From positions 137,335,854 to 137,399,853 of the forward strand of contig CM038052.1 in assembly GCA_021397845.1 (NCBI GenBank): DNA of 64,000 bases. Reading direction: 5' to 3'. The notes beneath the pieces were generated by a model that worked only from the letters and a program-made list of their open reading frames with translations, was not told where the DNA came from and did not search any database. Below, piece after piece: positions 21,269-32,562 of the stretch. The position numbers and the translations under genes were made by a program. The stretch's first letter is position 1. The number at the start of each line of letters is the position of its first letter. The stretch is from Areca catechu (taxonomy: Eukaryota; Streptophyta; Magnoliopsida; Arecales; Arecaceae).

Positions 21269-23481
21269 CTCATTAGGTTTTGAGTACACTGAACTGATCC
21301 GCACCGGGACTATTTTATAGAAGTCTTACTCCTCGTCAAACGATAAGTCCTAGAGTAGAAGTTATGCATGTGATCTTCAGACTTGAGGTCACCATGGTTC
21401 CTTGTACACACTAAGCCATACTTTGGTTCATACTCATTCATGGCATTGCGACATGTACGGGGTGTTCTGGGTATGGTGGAAGGTGTACAAAGAATGTGAG
21501 TGGACCAACAAGGAATTGATCAATCTTGGTAAGAGGATATGTTATCCAAGGTAATCTCTTTGTTGAGTGACTCAAGGAATCTTTGCAAAGTGGGATGAGA
21601 TTAGAAGTGGATTCTAATCAGTCATCAGCTGAGTCCTCATAATTGAGCTGAGATTCGATATGATTAAGTGTTAGGGTTTGACATTTATCCGTACCCATCA
21701 CTTAATCGGGATAATGGGACCAAAAGATTGAATTGCATGGTAACTAACTACTGAAGGGTATTTTGGTATTTTTCATCAAATTCCTCATCTTCCAGGTAGG
21801 CATGATACATTGCTAGATGTTAATCTTGTCTTGTGGGTTTTCATAAACAAATTGGATTAGTTTCATGAGTCAATTCGATGTGTGATTCGAATTGGACAAT
21901 TAGGTGAGCCGATTTGACCTAATTAGGTCAATCGGGTTCGATCGGATCGAATCGGCTCAAACCTAAACCTATTACTAGCTAGATGTGGAACCCAATGGGT
22001 CACACACAATATAGAAGGCTAAGGAAGTTACTCATTGTTTAATTAGGATTATGGGATCCTAATTGGTTCGCCAGATTGCATATTAGCATATGTAGGCTAA
22101 CCCAATTCCTAACCCAATTGGATTGGGTCTGGTTGCTTGCTAATTGGGCTAACATAATTAAGGAAAACCTAAATTAGGTTGAGTCATAAGTGGGGATAGC
22201 CAAATCAGAGCTTGATCTGATTTTATTTTGGAATTTTTGATGTTTTATTGAAGAGTCCATTTGAGTTGGGACTCTAGATGCCAAAATGACACCTTGGCAT
22301 TCAAAAAGGCCTAGAAGATTCTATAGTCCTCTGATCTAAAATATTTTTACATGGATGGAAAGAGGATTTAATGCTCTTTCTTTTGATACCCATATTCATA
22401 TACTCTAACTAGTCAAAGTTTGCATGGGACGTAGATAAAGTTGACCACAACATAAAGGGTTTCTTGGCGCCTCTTGGTGCGCGCGGGAAATGATGGTGCG
22501 CACAGAAGGACAAAAGTCCTTCTACAGGTGAAACACTTGAGTGTTTTATTTCTGTGGGCACCTTCTCATCTTATCCCACGCATCTTGGATATGTTTGACC
22601 GGTCAAGGCTTTTTGAAAGGGCGTGAAAAATGGATGGAAGCAAAGTGAGCATGAAAAGATGCGTCTCTTCATGTGGCGCTCACCCTGAAGCAGAGTCCTT
22701 CAACATTCATGACTCTTCATATTCTCCAGTGTTTGGAGATTGAAGAGGTGCCTCTTGGCTTCCCAGGGACCGGTACTTGCCATGTGGCAAGGCACAGATT
22801 GTCTAAGAAAATGGACGGATGCTAATATGTCTTTTGGTGCATGAAGAGACATATTGGATATGATTTTTCAGTCTTGAAAAATCATATCTGATAACCTGTT
22901 GGAGGACATATCACATGCCCCTCTTAAAACTATAAATAGGGCAGTGATTTGAGTTTCAGATCTTCTACTTTTCACCATAAAAAGATATTCTGAGTGTTCT
23001 TCCACTTCTCTCTCCCTCTTTCTTACTTTAGGACAAGACTTGTCTTGTTAAGACAAGGTCTTTTCTACATGGACAAGGCTTAGTTTTAGGACATAAGCCT
23101 AAGGGATCTTAGAGGAGGGTAGTACTAAAAGCAAGAGTGGTTTAGGACTTTGTCCAGAAAGCCTTACAGTAGGATAGGGTGTCCTACAGTGGTCAGAGGT
23201 CAAAAGGCTGACAAAAGAGTTCTATTGAAGCAAGCAACCCCGGTAGGGATTCTTCCTTGGTACCATTGTCGTGTGGATCACCGTTGGAGGGCTTGCACTT
23301 GTGAGCCTTGTAGAAAAGATTGGATTTCAAAGATTCAGGTATGTATTCTGACTTCATTTATGTTTGTTGATTGGTATTGCATAAGGGGTTTCTAGGAATT
23401 AGGATTTTCTAGCCATATTAGGGTTTCATGCTTAGAATTTTGTTTTGAAATTAACTTCCGCATGCTGCATGACTCCCAGCA
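21269..23481 (+). repeat. Copia A 3' LTR, second part
   Basis: Continues the LTR broken at 11373; it aligns with J LTR from about 61040 (gaattgatcagccctagtaa region). It includes a TATA box (22931-22939), a degraded AAGAC/GTCTT hairpin near 23035-23065 and a donor-like AG/GTATGT at 23337-23344. It ends CCCAGCA. The short ORFs here are chance. Confidence 0.85.
22931..22939 (+). promoter_or_regulatory. Copia A LTR TATA box
   Basis: TATAAATAG in the 3' LTR, the consensus plant TATA box. Confidence 0.65.
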
Positions 23482-23600
23482 CCCTGGGATAATTCCCATC
23501 ACTATTAAGGGGATAACTTTGTCTATTGATGAATCAAGGCTAAGTAGGGTTCTACATGTGACTAAAGATGGATTATGTCATCTGAATCTGAAAGATAGGC
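23482..23600 (+). pseudogene. S2 ORF2, first fragment
   Basis: In the frame PGIIPITIKGITLSIDESRL this aligns with the ORF2 domain of S1 (VRGIEIPVTLEVISHVW region) and S3 (VKGTTIPLTAKVLSRAW). The fragment is bounded by the end of Copia A on the left and Gypsy C on the right. It continues at 40536. Confidence 0.75.
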
Positions 23601-23971
23601 TGGTGCAGGCACCAAGATTAGATAGAGGCTCCTCAATACTCTGTGGATTTCTGATTAGGGTTCTGAATCTTTTGGGTCCCGTAATATGGCATAAAGCCCG
23701 AGTAATTTGCTTTCGAGTCATGTAATTTGTATCTAGTTGGTTTCAATTTTTGGTTTGGTCTTGTAATTTGGCAAATTTGTCAAGTTAGGGTCAATTGGTC
23801 CTATAATTTGCCAAATTGGTTCTTAAGCTCGAGTTAATTTAAAGATTAGCTCAAGCTAGTTGAAGATGGGCTCAAGCTAGTTTGAAGATGGGTACACAAG
23901 TGGGCAATCAAGTCAAGCCCAATTGAAGATGAGTCAAGCCACCTCTCCTCCACGGCAAGTAGGAGTGCCAA

Positions 23972-24077
23972 CTCATGGAGTGGCACATCATCAATGCCAC
24001 ATGGCATGGGAGGCACCACCTCAGCTCATGGAGTGCCACATCATCAATGCCACATGGCATCGGAGGTGCCACTTCAC
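23972..24077 (+). repeat. 53-base tandem duplication in Gypsy C 5' LTR
   Basis: Two copies of a unit starting ctcatggagtg and containing atcatcaatgccacatggca. The 3' LTR has one copy at about 39465-39515. Confidence 0.8.
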
Positions 24078-24403
24078 CAATCACCTTAGGCGAACAATTT
24101 GAAGCTAAAATTTCAAATTCAAAAGCCATATTTATGTCCATTAACCTCCCCTTGATCCAAGCCGACCACATCACCACTCCACTCCCCCAAATCAAGCCAT
24201 TCCACCAATGAACAAACCAAGTCAAGGTCAGCCAAGTTTCATGAAAAGAGAGTTTCAAATTTCATGTTAGACGCCCCATGGAATGAGAGTTCAAATTCAA
24301 ATTTAGGCACCCCCTTGATTCATCCCCAAATTATGTTTGGTAACTCCTTTCATTTGAATTCAAATGAGGACTTGGGAGCTTACAAAAAAGGCCCTAATCC
24401 TCT

Positions 24404-24411
24404 TATAAAAG
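24404..24411 (+). promoter_or_regulatory. Gypsy C LTR TATA box
   Basis: TATAAAAG in the 5' LTR. The 3' LTR has the variant tgtaaaag at the same place. Confidence 0.6.
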
Positions 24412-25095
24412 ATGATTGATGAATGAAAAAAAAAAATAGAAATTTTTTTCTTCTAGCCCTTGTCTCTTGACTTGGAACTCTGTTGAGAGTGTGCTTTCGC
24501 TTTTGAGCATCGAGGGGTGTGAGACCCCAGATATCCTCTTCCTATGCACCACCAACCCCTTGGACGCCCTTTGGAAGATCCTCCTGGATGTCCAATAAGA
24601 AGAGCCCTTCTTGACTACCACCTTCACTTCACCTTTCTCTTGTTTCTTTGCTTTCTCATTCCTTCTTATTTTCTAACACATTTTTAGGTTTCTTGCAGGT
24701 CCTTCAGGTACCACGGACAAAAGAGTCGATCTCCCTTGCCTCCAAGACCATCTGATAGAAAGCTGACGAATCCATGGGGTCAAGGGATAGATCTTCCAAG
24801 CTGTATCCGTGAGTGTGAGCGAACTCGGCATCGGGCGCTTCAGAGATTCGAGCGGTTTGCACTCCCTAGTTTTCTAAGTCAGGAATTGATTTAGAGCTAA
24901 GTCCTATGGGGTTTCCTCAATCCTGGGGTCCTTCTTTATCACTATTTAGGATCCATGTTTGTATGCTTGTGTTTCTTGTCATTATACAAATCTCTTTATC
25001 TATTCTTAGTTTGAGTTCGGAAATCGATAAATCCATCAAAACATAAAAACAAAAAGAAATCACCTGCATGCATCTCGTAGGTCCCGCATCATGTT

Positions 25096-25107
25096 TGTTA
25101 TCAGAGC
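25096..25107 (+). other. Gypsy C primer-binding site (initiator-Met type, one mismatch)
   Basis: TGTTATCAGAGC, four bases after the LTR, differs from TGGTATCAGAGC at one base. Confidence 0.8.
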
Positions 25108-25156
25108 ATGGTTAGGACTTAATTTCTATTTATGTACTCGGATCGGGTGCTCCACC

Positions 25157-25174
25157 ATGGCCGTCCGGTCATAG
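25157..25174 (+). promoter_or_regulatory. Five-codon upstream ORF, Gypsy C leader
   Basis: CACCATGG context, then codons for M-A-V-R-S and TAG. A short AGGG / CCCT hairpin starts 8 bases after the stop. The same layout occurs in Copia D (30164) and Gypsy I (60342). Confidence 0.6.
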
Positions 25175-26040
25175 AAAAAAGTAGGGCTGCAAGACCCTTA
25201 CATCCCATTCAAAGGTGATTTCTTATGGCATGTAGGGGTGCCGATGTGATCGACCCTTGAAGAAGAGAACAAGGAGATAGGTATCTTGGGCCCTAAAGAA
25301 AATTTCTGTATAATTAAATTCTGCAACATTAAAATCTGCATCATCATGTTAATTTATGCATTAATTAGATTTCTGCATCTTTAGGTTATTTCAGCTTCTT
25401 TAAATTTCAGCACATAGTTTTCAGCTTCATTAGATTTCAGCATGCTTTCATTTCTGCATACTTAGGAGTTAATTACATGATTTCTGCATAGTTTAATTGC
25501 TGCACTTTTGGTTCATATCATTTAATTTTCAGCAACTAATATTTCTGTCAATACACATCAAAACACAAAAAAAAGTTAAGTACACTTCATTAGGTTTCAT
25601 GTGTATGCCATAATATGCACAACTTACATTAAGGGCGACAATATCATAAGATAAGGGAAGGAGATCATTACCTTTTCTTGGCCCGAAATCACCACATTTG
25701 CATTTTGAACCTAGGCTTAACTTAAAATCTATTAGCTACCTAATAGCTTAGGGACATCAACGAGTTGGGTTTAACCATTATGGGAAACTAGTGCATACAA
25801 CCCTTGAATTAGCACTGGGAAGCTGGAATCTAAGGCAAGTGGTCTAGTGTCAAACGACCTAAGCGATGTTGTGGTTCCTTAATTGGGTCTCTGCGATTAA
25901 CAAGGGAGGTCTCCCACACTCCCACCTCTTACCTATCTAGCGAAAGGGCTAGTTGTTGTGCTGTGTGTAGTCTAAGTTAACCTATTCTGTTTGAACTCAT
26001 AGGTCTATCAAAACCGTAGTACCTTCCTTTATGTTGTTGC
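25175..26040 (+). other. Gypsy C leader
   Basis: No gene. It holds a short hairpin after the upstream ORF, an array of TTTCAGC / TTTCTGCA words (about 25305-25560), and a stretch (25640-26040) similar to the leaders of F (49910-50320) and G (58555-58950), ending just before the gag ATG. Confidence 0.6.
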
Positions 26041-27110
26041 ATGTCAACTAGATCAAGAGTTCAATATCACTCACATCACTCTCAGTCAGGTGAACCCATG
26101 GAGAACAACCTTGAAAATCAAATTAGGATCCTCATTGAGCAAATTGCCAAGATGACCCAAAAAATTGATGGATTTGAAACTGGGCTAGAAATTATAGAGA
26201 GGAACCGGGAGTCAAACACTGAACCAGAGTTTGAGTCACCTCCCTACCATTGGAGATTTGCTCAACATGATCCTTCTTTAGAGGCTGAGCCCACAAGAGT
26301 CCCACATCCTAACCCAGCCCAAGAGGTTCACCCTAGGAGACCCAATTAGGAGTTCATGGATCATGAGGAGAGAGCCATCAAAAACATCAAGTTAAAGGCA
26401 CCTACCTTCGATGGCAATTTAAATGCCAAAGTTTACATAGATTGGGAGGAGGACAAAGAACAATACTTCGAGTGGTATATGATGTTGGAAGGGACAAAGT
26501 TCAAATTTGCCAATCTTAGATTAGTTTGCCAGGCAAGGTTATATAGGAATAGTATTGAGAGGATGATCAGGCTAAGAGGACAAGAACCCGTAGCAACCTA
26601 CGGGGCCAAGAAAATTAGGCTTAGAGAGAAGTACCTCCCAATGTCTTTTCAATAGAAGTTATTGGATCAATGGCAAAATTTGAAGCAAGGGAACAAGAGC
26701 ATGGCTGAGTACATCGCAAAGTTTGATGAGTATGTCATACGATGTAACATCAACGAATCTGAATCTGTGACCCTGTCTAGGTTTAGGGCTAGCCTACATG
26801 AGGATATCCAAAGGGAACTTTATTTTGGAGAGGTCAATGACCTTGAGCAGGCTTACCAAGTTGCTAGGAATTATGAGCGGTTCTAGAGGACACCCACCTA
26901 TCACGGACCTGAACCGTTTAGAAACACTAGCCGAACCCCTGGTTCTAGTCAAGCCTACCCGAGTTGACCCAACCTGAGCTGACCCTACCCAAGTCGACCT
27001 AGAGAGGACAAGGGTAAGCCAATTGTGGTCCAGAAAATCCCCAACCCTTACAACACATGCTTTAGATGCCATAAACATGGGCATTATGCTAGCCAATGCA
27101 CATCCTAAGC
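26041..27110 (+). pseudogene. Gypsy C gag, broken by stops
   Basis: From the ATG at 26041 one frame runs through TAG stops at 26347, 26653 and 26884 and more stops after 26960. The N-terminal part has a likely coiled coil (NLENQIRILIEQIAKMTQKI). The retrotransposon Gag domain is clear from 26390: KAPTFDGNLNAKVYIDW, then QWQNLKQGNKSMAEYIAKF and ARNYERF. The zinc knuckle C-F-R-C-H-K-H-G-H-Y-A-S-Q-C is near 27060-27100, intact. Gag would form the particle and bind RNA. Confidence 0.87.
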
Positions 27111-27289
27111 CCTACTTATAGAAGAGCCAGTTGAAGATGAGTTAGAACCCATTGTTGAATGAGAAGTTTATGAAGCCAAGGATCAATTGTTAGAAGAGTA
27201 TGAGGGAAAGGAGGAATTGCACAAGTCAGATGACCTGTTAGGAGTAGTTGATGCATCATGACCCAGAACATTATGAAATAAGATTGGCG

Positions 27290-27720
27290 TAGGACTAACA
27301 TCCTATAAACCTTCATCAAATTAGGGGATAAGGTGTGCAAGATCATAGTAGATAGTAGGAGCTGTGTCAATGCCGTCTCATTGAGCTCTGTCATGTCCCT
27401 AGGATTGACCCTAGTTCCCCATCCCAGCCCCTATAAGGTCTCATGGATAGATTCGACTTCTATACCTATCAAATCTAGGTGCCAAATCATGATCAAATTG
27501 CAATCATAGGAGGATAAGATTTTGTGTGATGTCCTTTCCATGGGAGTCAATAGCATTATCCTAGGTCAACCCTAGCTTTACAATCATGATGCCACCCTAT
27601 TTGGTCTAACCAATACCTATGACTTTAGTCACCATGGGAAGAAATTTGTAATCAGTCCAACTCCGCCTAAGGACCATATTAAAAGAGGATCTAGTAGCCT
27701 ATAGGAAATGGTGCCAGGAG
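27290..27720 (+). pseudogene. Gypsy C protease, broken
   Basis: Frames near 27330-27400 read KVCKIIVDSRSCVNAVS. A retropepsin normally has DSGS or DTGS here, so the Gly has become Arg and the enzyme would be inactive. It continues with SLGLTLVPHPSPYKVSWI and, after a stop, LCDVLSMGVNSIILGQP, the usual Gypsy protease C-terminal half. Copia D interrupts the coding region about 75 bases downstream. Gypsy F lacks this region. Confidence 0.8.
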
Positions 27721-27795
27721 TTAACCTAATCAAGGCCAAGGAGTTAGAGAAGGAGATTACTGAGGGAACCCCTGCCACTAAAGAGATTCATGAAC

Positions 27796-30052
27796 TGTTG
27801 GGAATTGTGTCCCAAAGCCAATCACTTAGGCCGTAGGCGATTGTGCTCAGTATTATAATTTATATATGAATTAATAAACTTTATTTTGGCAGCTCATCAC
27901 ATTATTCATTTCCCTGTAATGAACTTTTTTTATGTGATGAAGTCTTTAGGACTGCACTGACTTTGATATAGAGAGGATATATCGAGTGGTCCTTTAAAAA
28001 GGTTCATAACCAAAGGATATTATACAGGATGGCAATGTATCAAGTGTAGGTTATTGTGGTTCACATCGTTTGGTTGTCCTCTTGACCAAAAGAGTGTGGT
28101 GATACTGATGTGATCTGCAACTGGGATGTGTGACATCTTATTGAATGTGACTCCATGGAGCTCCTTTCTGCCAAAGGATTGCTCATGATTGGATATGGGT
28201 ATATGTGTCCCTCCGACCTGAGGTCATCATGGTAGCTTGCAAGCAACTCCCTGTGCTTTAATGCCGAACTACCCGGATTTCTAATCCGGTGATAGAAGGT
28301 TTCTGGGTATAGGCAAGTACTTGTGGAGCAGTGGTGTACCAAGATGGAATTGACCTGTCCAAATTATTTGGATTGAATGACTCGTAGTGTCTCAATTTAG
28401 CAAATCCTCGACCGGGGTAGTCCTAATGAGGAGTCACTAGACTTGCGAGTTTGAGACATATTTTAGATTGACTCAGTTAGGTTTGGCAGTCTAACTCTAG
28501 GTTATCTTGAGCATTGGAGGTCAAAGGGATAAATTATACGATAACCATATGCCAGAGGTTCGATAGATTGCTCTCGCATCTTCGACCTATCCGGACACCG
28601 GGACCCATTGCTAGATGGTATCTTGTGCTGGTACTAGAAGTGTTCTAGTGCTATCGTTTAGGTTCGAACCTATGAGATCACACACCATAGAGGATTTTTT
28701 CCTAATCCGGGAGCCGATCAATGATAGAAATCATTTTGATATTAAGGTCAAATGGTTTGTTTGAGCACACATTGGATTTTTTCTGGTCCACTAGGTCTGA
28801 TCGGCCAGGATTGGTTTGGGTTAACCAGGAACTATTCTTGGTAGACCAAGATTGGGCTCGATTTTCTTACTGATCGGGTTTGTTGAACCGGGTCTTGATG
28901 AATCGGTTTTTGTGTTTGATGTACCGATTTAAGCATGTTTACACGGTGTTTTTGGTTCAATGCTGTTTGCTCTTTTCTTCCCCTGTTTTTACCGTGTGTA
29001 TGGATAAGAACTGCTTGTTGATCGGATGAAGCTTGGGTGGTCTGATTATTATCCTTAGCACCATGATCTGGAAGGGATCTTATGGTGTTTCTCTCCCACA
29101 CGTCTTTCCTCTCTCGGTCTCTATTTTTCATGGTGATTTTGCCTTTTATTCTCTTCCAAGCCTGCGGTTCCAATTTTTTATCGATCAAGAGCCAATTCAA
29201 AATAGGTTTTGGTTTTATCTTTTCCTCTCACGATCTCTTCCCTGCATTCTTGGGTGTTCTCAGCCTTTCATATATGTTGGTTGAAGGCCGTGTGATGAGT
29301 TAGAGGGGAAGAACAGAGCATGGGATAATAAAGGAGCAGAGAGATTTATTTCCATTTGTGAGAGAGTTTTTTGGGATGGTTTTCTGAGTGCAGAAAATTT
29401 GTAGTGGGCCTGTGTAATCCTTCCCTGTGCTTCACGATCTCCATTGTGTGCTCTTAGTGGAGTAAAGATGATTTGGAGAAGACCGTCTATGAAGTTCTGT
29501 TCGGTTTTCCCCTGCTCCACCTATCCGTGACCTATTCATTGATTCCTGGAGGACTAGCATCCATCCGGGAGTTGGATCAGTGAGAGCCCATGCGTGGATA
29601 CTTTAGATAGTGGACAATTAGACACCTTGAGAGATTTGACTGATTCTTTTCTTCTTCTTGCTGTTGTAGATCAAAAGGAAGACCTGTTTGTAGATCTGTT
29701 ATGAAGACTGCTAGAGTTCACGTTAACGTCATTTTCTTCCAGATTTATTTTGCTATTGAAGGGAGTCAGCTTCTTCCTGCTTCGATCCAAAATTCAGAAT
29801 AAAAGAAAGCTCTATAAGGTATGTTATTTCTTTTTGTTATCATGCATGTTTAGATTTAGATTTTATCATATTATTTATAATTATTATACTTTCCTATACA
29901 TGCCTGTGTATTAGTTGCATGCATCATGTTTATGTTAGATCCTATGCATGAGTCGGTTTTTCCGTATGCATGTTTAAAATTTTAATTCTGTAATACCTAC
30001 TCCCTAGTGTAGCATGCCTAGGATAGGTATCCGATGCACTGGTTTTCTTTCA
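27796..30052 (+). repeat. Copia D 5' LTR
   Basis: 2257 bases, ending next to the primer-binding site at 30054. A good donor site, AAG/GTATGTT, lies at 29816-29823. ORFs here, for example 28061-28342 on the minus strand, recur in the 3' LTR and are repeat sequence. Confidence 0.9.
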
Positions 30053-30053
30053 A

Positions 30054-30066
30054 TGGTATCAGAGCC
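30054..30066 (+). other. Copia D primer-binding site
   Basis: TGGTATCAGAGCC, one base after the 5' LTR, the complement of the initiator-Met tRNA 3' end. Confidence 0.93.
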
Positions 30067-30163
30067 AGGTTCCTGTGTAGCAATCATGATTGCATGTATT
30101 GCTGGTTTTGGATATGTATCAAGATTAGGGATTACTTTTAGGAACCTAGATGAGACCTTCACC

Positions 30164-30181
30164 ATGGCCGTGTGTCCGTAG
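30164..30181 (+). promoter_or_regulatory. Five-codon upstream ORF, Copia D leader
   Basis: TTCACCATGGCC context, codons M-A-V-C-P and TAG. A hairpin AGGGTTT / AAACCCCT begins 9 bases after the stop. It is positioned like those in Gypsy C and Gypsy I. Confidence 0.6.
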
Positions 30182-31670
30182 AGATTAATCAGGGTTTAAA
30201 ACCCCTAATTTTCTATGGCACGAGGTGGTTCGTCTGTGTTGGCCTTTACAGAAGGATCCTTAAAGAAAACATATGGTATTAAAAATGTTTTAATCCTGAT
30301 AAATGATTATACATTGGCATGTCTAAAATTTTATGACTTGCAATATTATAAATCGATATGAAAAAATAGATATGATGCATGAAAGATGTAAAAGGATTTT
30401 ACATGAATTTAATTAAAAATGTTTTAATTAAAAGTTGGCTTATAATCTAACAATTATGAATTGAAAGATTAATTAAATGAAAAGCCAGATTAGGGTTTAT
30501 AAAACCTAATGTCATTTGAATAAGCCATCCGAGTTAATTGGGTTAGCTGTCTGATTGGGTGCGTTTATTAGGTTAGACCTAAGGTTAGTTGAATTGGACT
30601 TAAGAGAACTAATTAAATGTTGATTAAGGACCTTCTCTTTAGTATCTATCTAATAGTTAGATGGGTTAGTCCATTCTTCTAAAATGGATCTAACTAGTGG
30701 CTATGTGGTAAGTCTTAGTTCTTAGGTTGGTCTAATCGAGTTTGGTAAATCGATTGGTGTCTGGGCAGGTTTGGTAGTTTTGATCATGGCTGCATGAGGC
30801 TCCTTCTTTCCTGGCCAACTTGGTTGGTGTCTAGGAAAGATGGTTAATGGCGGATACTCACCCATGATCTCACCTACCTGGCCAATCCGGTTAACCAGAA
30901 CTGATTAGAAGAGCTTATTGATTCGAGTGAACCCATGTCACCCAAGCTGATCATCCTGTCTGATCTTTAGGTGCCCATGGACCAACTTGTTAAATTTAAT
31001 CAACCCTCTTGAGAATTGATTAGATCAGTGGGAGGTTGATCCATGTTCTTCTCTCTATTCTTCAGTCATAATTTAATTAAAATCATCTAAAATTATTAGG
31101 TCCTGAAAAAGACTAAGTCAATGAGTTGATGGTGTCTTAGCCTCACATTAAGTGGGTTAGTAATGAGTCCTTTAGCTTGGTGTACATCGGCAGCTCCAAA
31201 AAATGGGTGTGCATTCGGTTACTGGGATTACTCTCACATAGATAATGGTTCAATGCAACCTTCTTAACGGTGATCAGGTGGGACGGCCAAAGTTTGGCTT
31301 GGTCATTCGTTAGCTGGAAGCATCGGATTTGTCATATTGATGGTTGGATCTAACTAGAGACCTGCAATAGGAGGCCCCAAGGCCGATTGGGGGTTTTGTG
31401 GGGCAAAAAAAAAAAAAAATATTTGAAGTTGCTTATGGAAGCAATTGGTTAGAGAACCTACCTTTAGGTGTATATGGGTGAGCCGGCCAAAGACGGGCTC
31501 ATATATGGTCTATTGGATTTCAATACCCACTATGAAATGATGATTTCATGGATTGGAGTTAGAGGCTCCCAATCTGAAAAATTAGTGGGAGGGACCTTTA
31601 GACTAAAGTCCAAGTCTTTTGGTTTAATTAATTAATTTATATATTAATTTGGTCTTAATTTTCCTTTCAG
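30182..31670 (+). other. Copia D leader
   Basis: About 1.5 kb with no gene. It carries the CCTGGCCAA module at 30745-30895: tcgattggtgtctgggcagg, then cctggccaacttgg, ttggtgtctaggaaag and ctacctggccaatcc. A run of 15 A occurs near 31407. The hairpins of A, B and J were not found here. Confidence 0.6.
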
Positions 31671-32520
31671 ATGTCTTCAAACCTTTTGCTCCGGTCACTT
31701 CTCGGTAGTGAGAAGTTAAGGGTCCTAATTTTGATAGCTAGTATCAAAAATTAAGGATTGTTCTGGAGCACGAGCAGATTCTTTATGAAATAATAGATCC
31801 AGTACCCGAAATCCCTCCTGCCAATGCTCAGAGTTCAGTCAGGGACACTTATTTGAAGTTGGTTTCTGATTGGACTACTGTCTGATGCATAATGTTGGCG
31901 GCGATGAACGATGAGTTCAGTCACAAATTCAAGGAGGCCTAGTCAGACGAGATTCTTCAAAAGTTGAAGGAATCTTTTGGCATGCCAGACAATATGGAGA
32001 GGTACAAAGTGTCTTGTGCCATCTACAATGCCAAAATGCGGAATGGCGATTGGGTCACTAATCATATATTGTACATGATCGAGATGATCGAATGATTAGG
32101 CAAGCTCAGATGTCCCTTGCACAATCAACTCGACAAGGATGCGATCCTGAATTCTCTACTCTCCTCCTATCTTGACTTTCTCGATCATTATAGAATGAAT
32201 AAGCCTGTAGTCAATTACCACGGTTTGATGGGGTTGCTGCAGACTTACAAGACGGACTACCAATTGAATAAGGGGATGGTGAATTTAGTGGGAGGTTTTA
32301 GAGGTCATCGTCCCTTTAAAAAAGGAAAGAAGAAAGGTAAGGAAAAAAGGTGCAGAGTGCTCCTGGCCCAAGCCAGGCCAAGAAAGTGAAAGCTGATTAA
32401 GCTGGTGCAGAGTGCTTCTATTGTAAGAAGCTGGGACACTGGAAGAGAAACTGTCCTCTTTATCAGGCATCCTTAGATCTGAACATGCTAAGGAAGGGAA
32501 AGCAACAGGGTGCTGGATAA
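31671..32520 (+). pseudogene. Copia D gag, broken
   Basis: The ATG at 31671 starts MSSNLLLRSLLGSEKL, matching Copia Gag starts, with a frameshift soon after. The core (31850-32110) reads through TGA and TAG codons: KLVSDWTTV, AAMNDEFSHKF, ILQKLKESFGMPDNMERYKV. It is open from 32117 with NQLDKDAILNSLLSSYLDF and a Lys-rich tail, then a shift. The zinc knuckle C-F-Y-C-K-K-L-G-H-W-K-R-N-C is near 32409-32455, intact. It encodes the particle-forming RNA-binding protein. Confidence 0.87.
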
Positions 32521-32562
32521 GGTATTTATATTATAAAACCTCATAATTTCTCTATTTGTGAC

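Larger units (their letters stand above)
7046..23481 (+). mobile_element. Copia A, split by Copia B; 5' end outside window
   Basis: Copia A occupies 7046-11373 and 21269-23481. In order it has a structured leader, a gag remnant, protease, integrase, RT, RNase H, a polypurine tract (11009-11019) and a 3' LTR starting TGATAGAAAAATGCCC at 11020 and ending CCCAGCA at 23481. B was inserted in this LTR; the two LTR halves align with the uninterrupted LTR of J on both sides of the break. The right flank ccctg begins the S2 ORF2 fragment. S1 was inserted in the leader of A. Confidence 0.87.
23601..25091 (+). repeat. Gypsy C 5' LTR
   Basis: 1491 bases, from TGGTGCAGGCACC to CCCGCATCA. A 53-base unit beginning ctcatggagtg is duplicated at 23972-24077 but single in the 3' LTR. 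A TATA box is at 24404-24411. No gene. Confidence 0.87.
29819..31670 (+). other. Candidate leader intron, Copia D
   Basis: The donor AAG/GTATGTT is at 29818/29819. A T-rich tract ending TTTCCTTTCAG stops at 31670, directly before the gag ATG. Splicing would remove the primer-binding site, the upstream ORF and the leader module. The donor is kept in the 3' LTR at about 37658. This is inferred from site quality only. Confidence 0.4.

Noticed and set aside
25157..25210. Integrated plant pararetrovirus suggested by the shunt-like leader
   Set aside because: No movement protein, coat protein or caulimovirus-type RT; the leaders are bounded by LTRs and primer-binding sites of retrotransposons.
28061..28342. 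93-codon minus-strand ORF repeated at 35901-36182
   Set aside because: Present twice only because the Copia D LTR is present twice; no domain.
29033..29303. Hydrophobic ORFs that look like signal peptides, also near 36924
   Set aside because: LTR sequence on the plus strand with T-rich bias; start and end not conserved between the LTRs.
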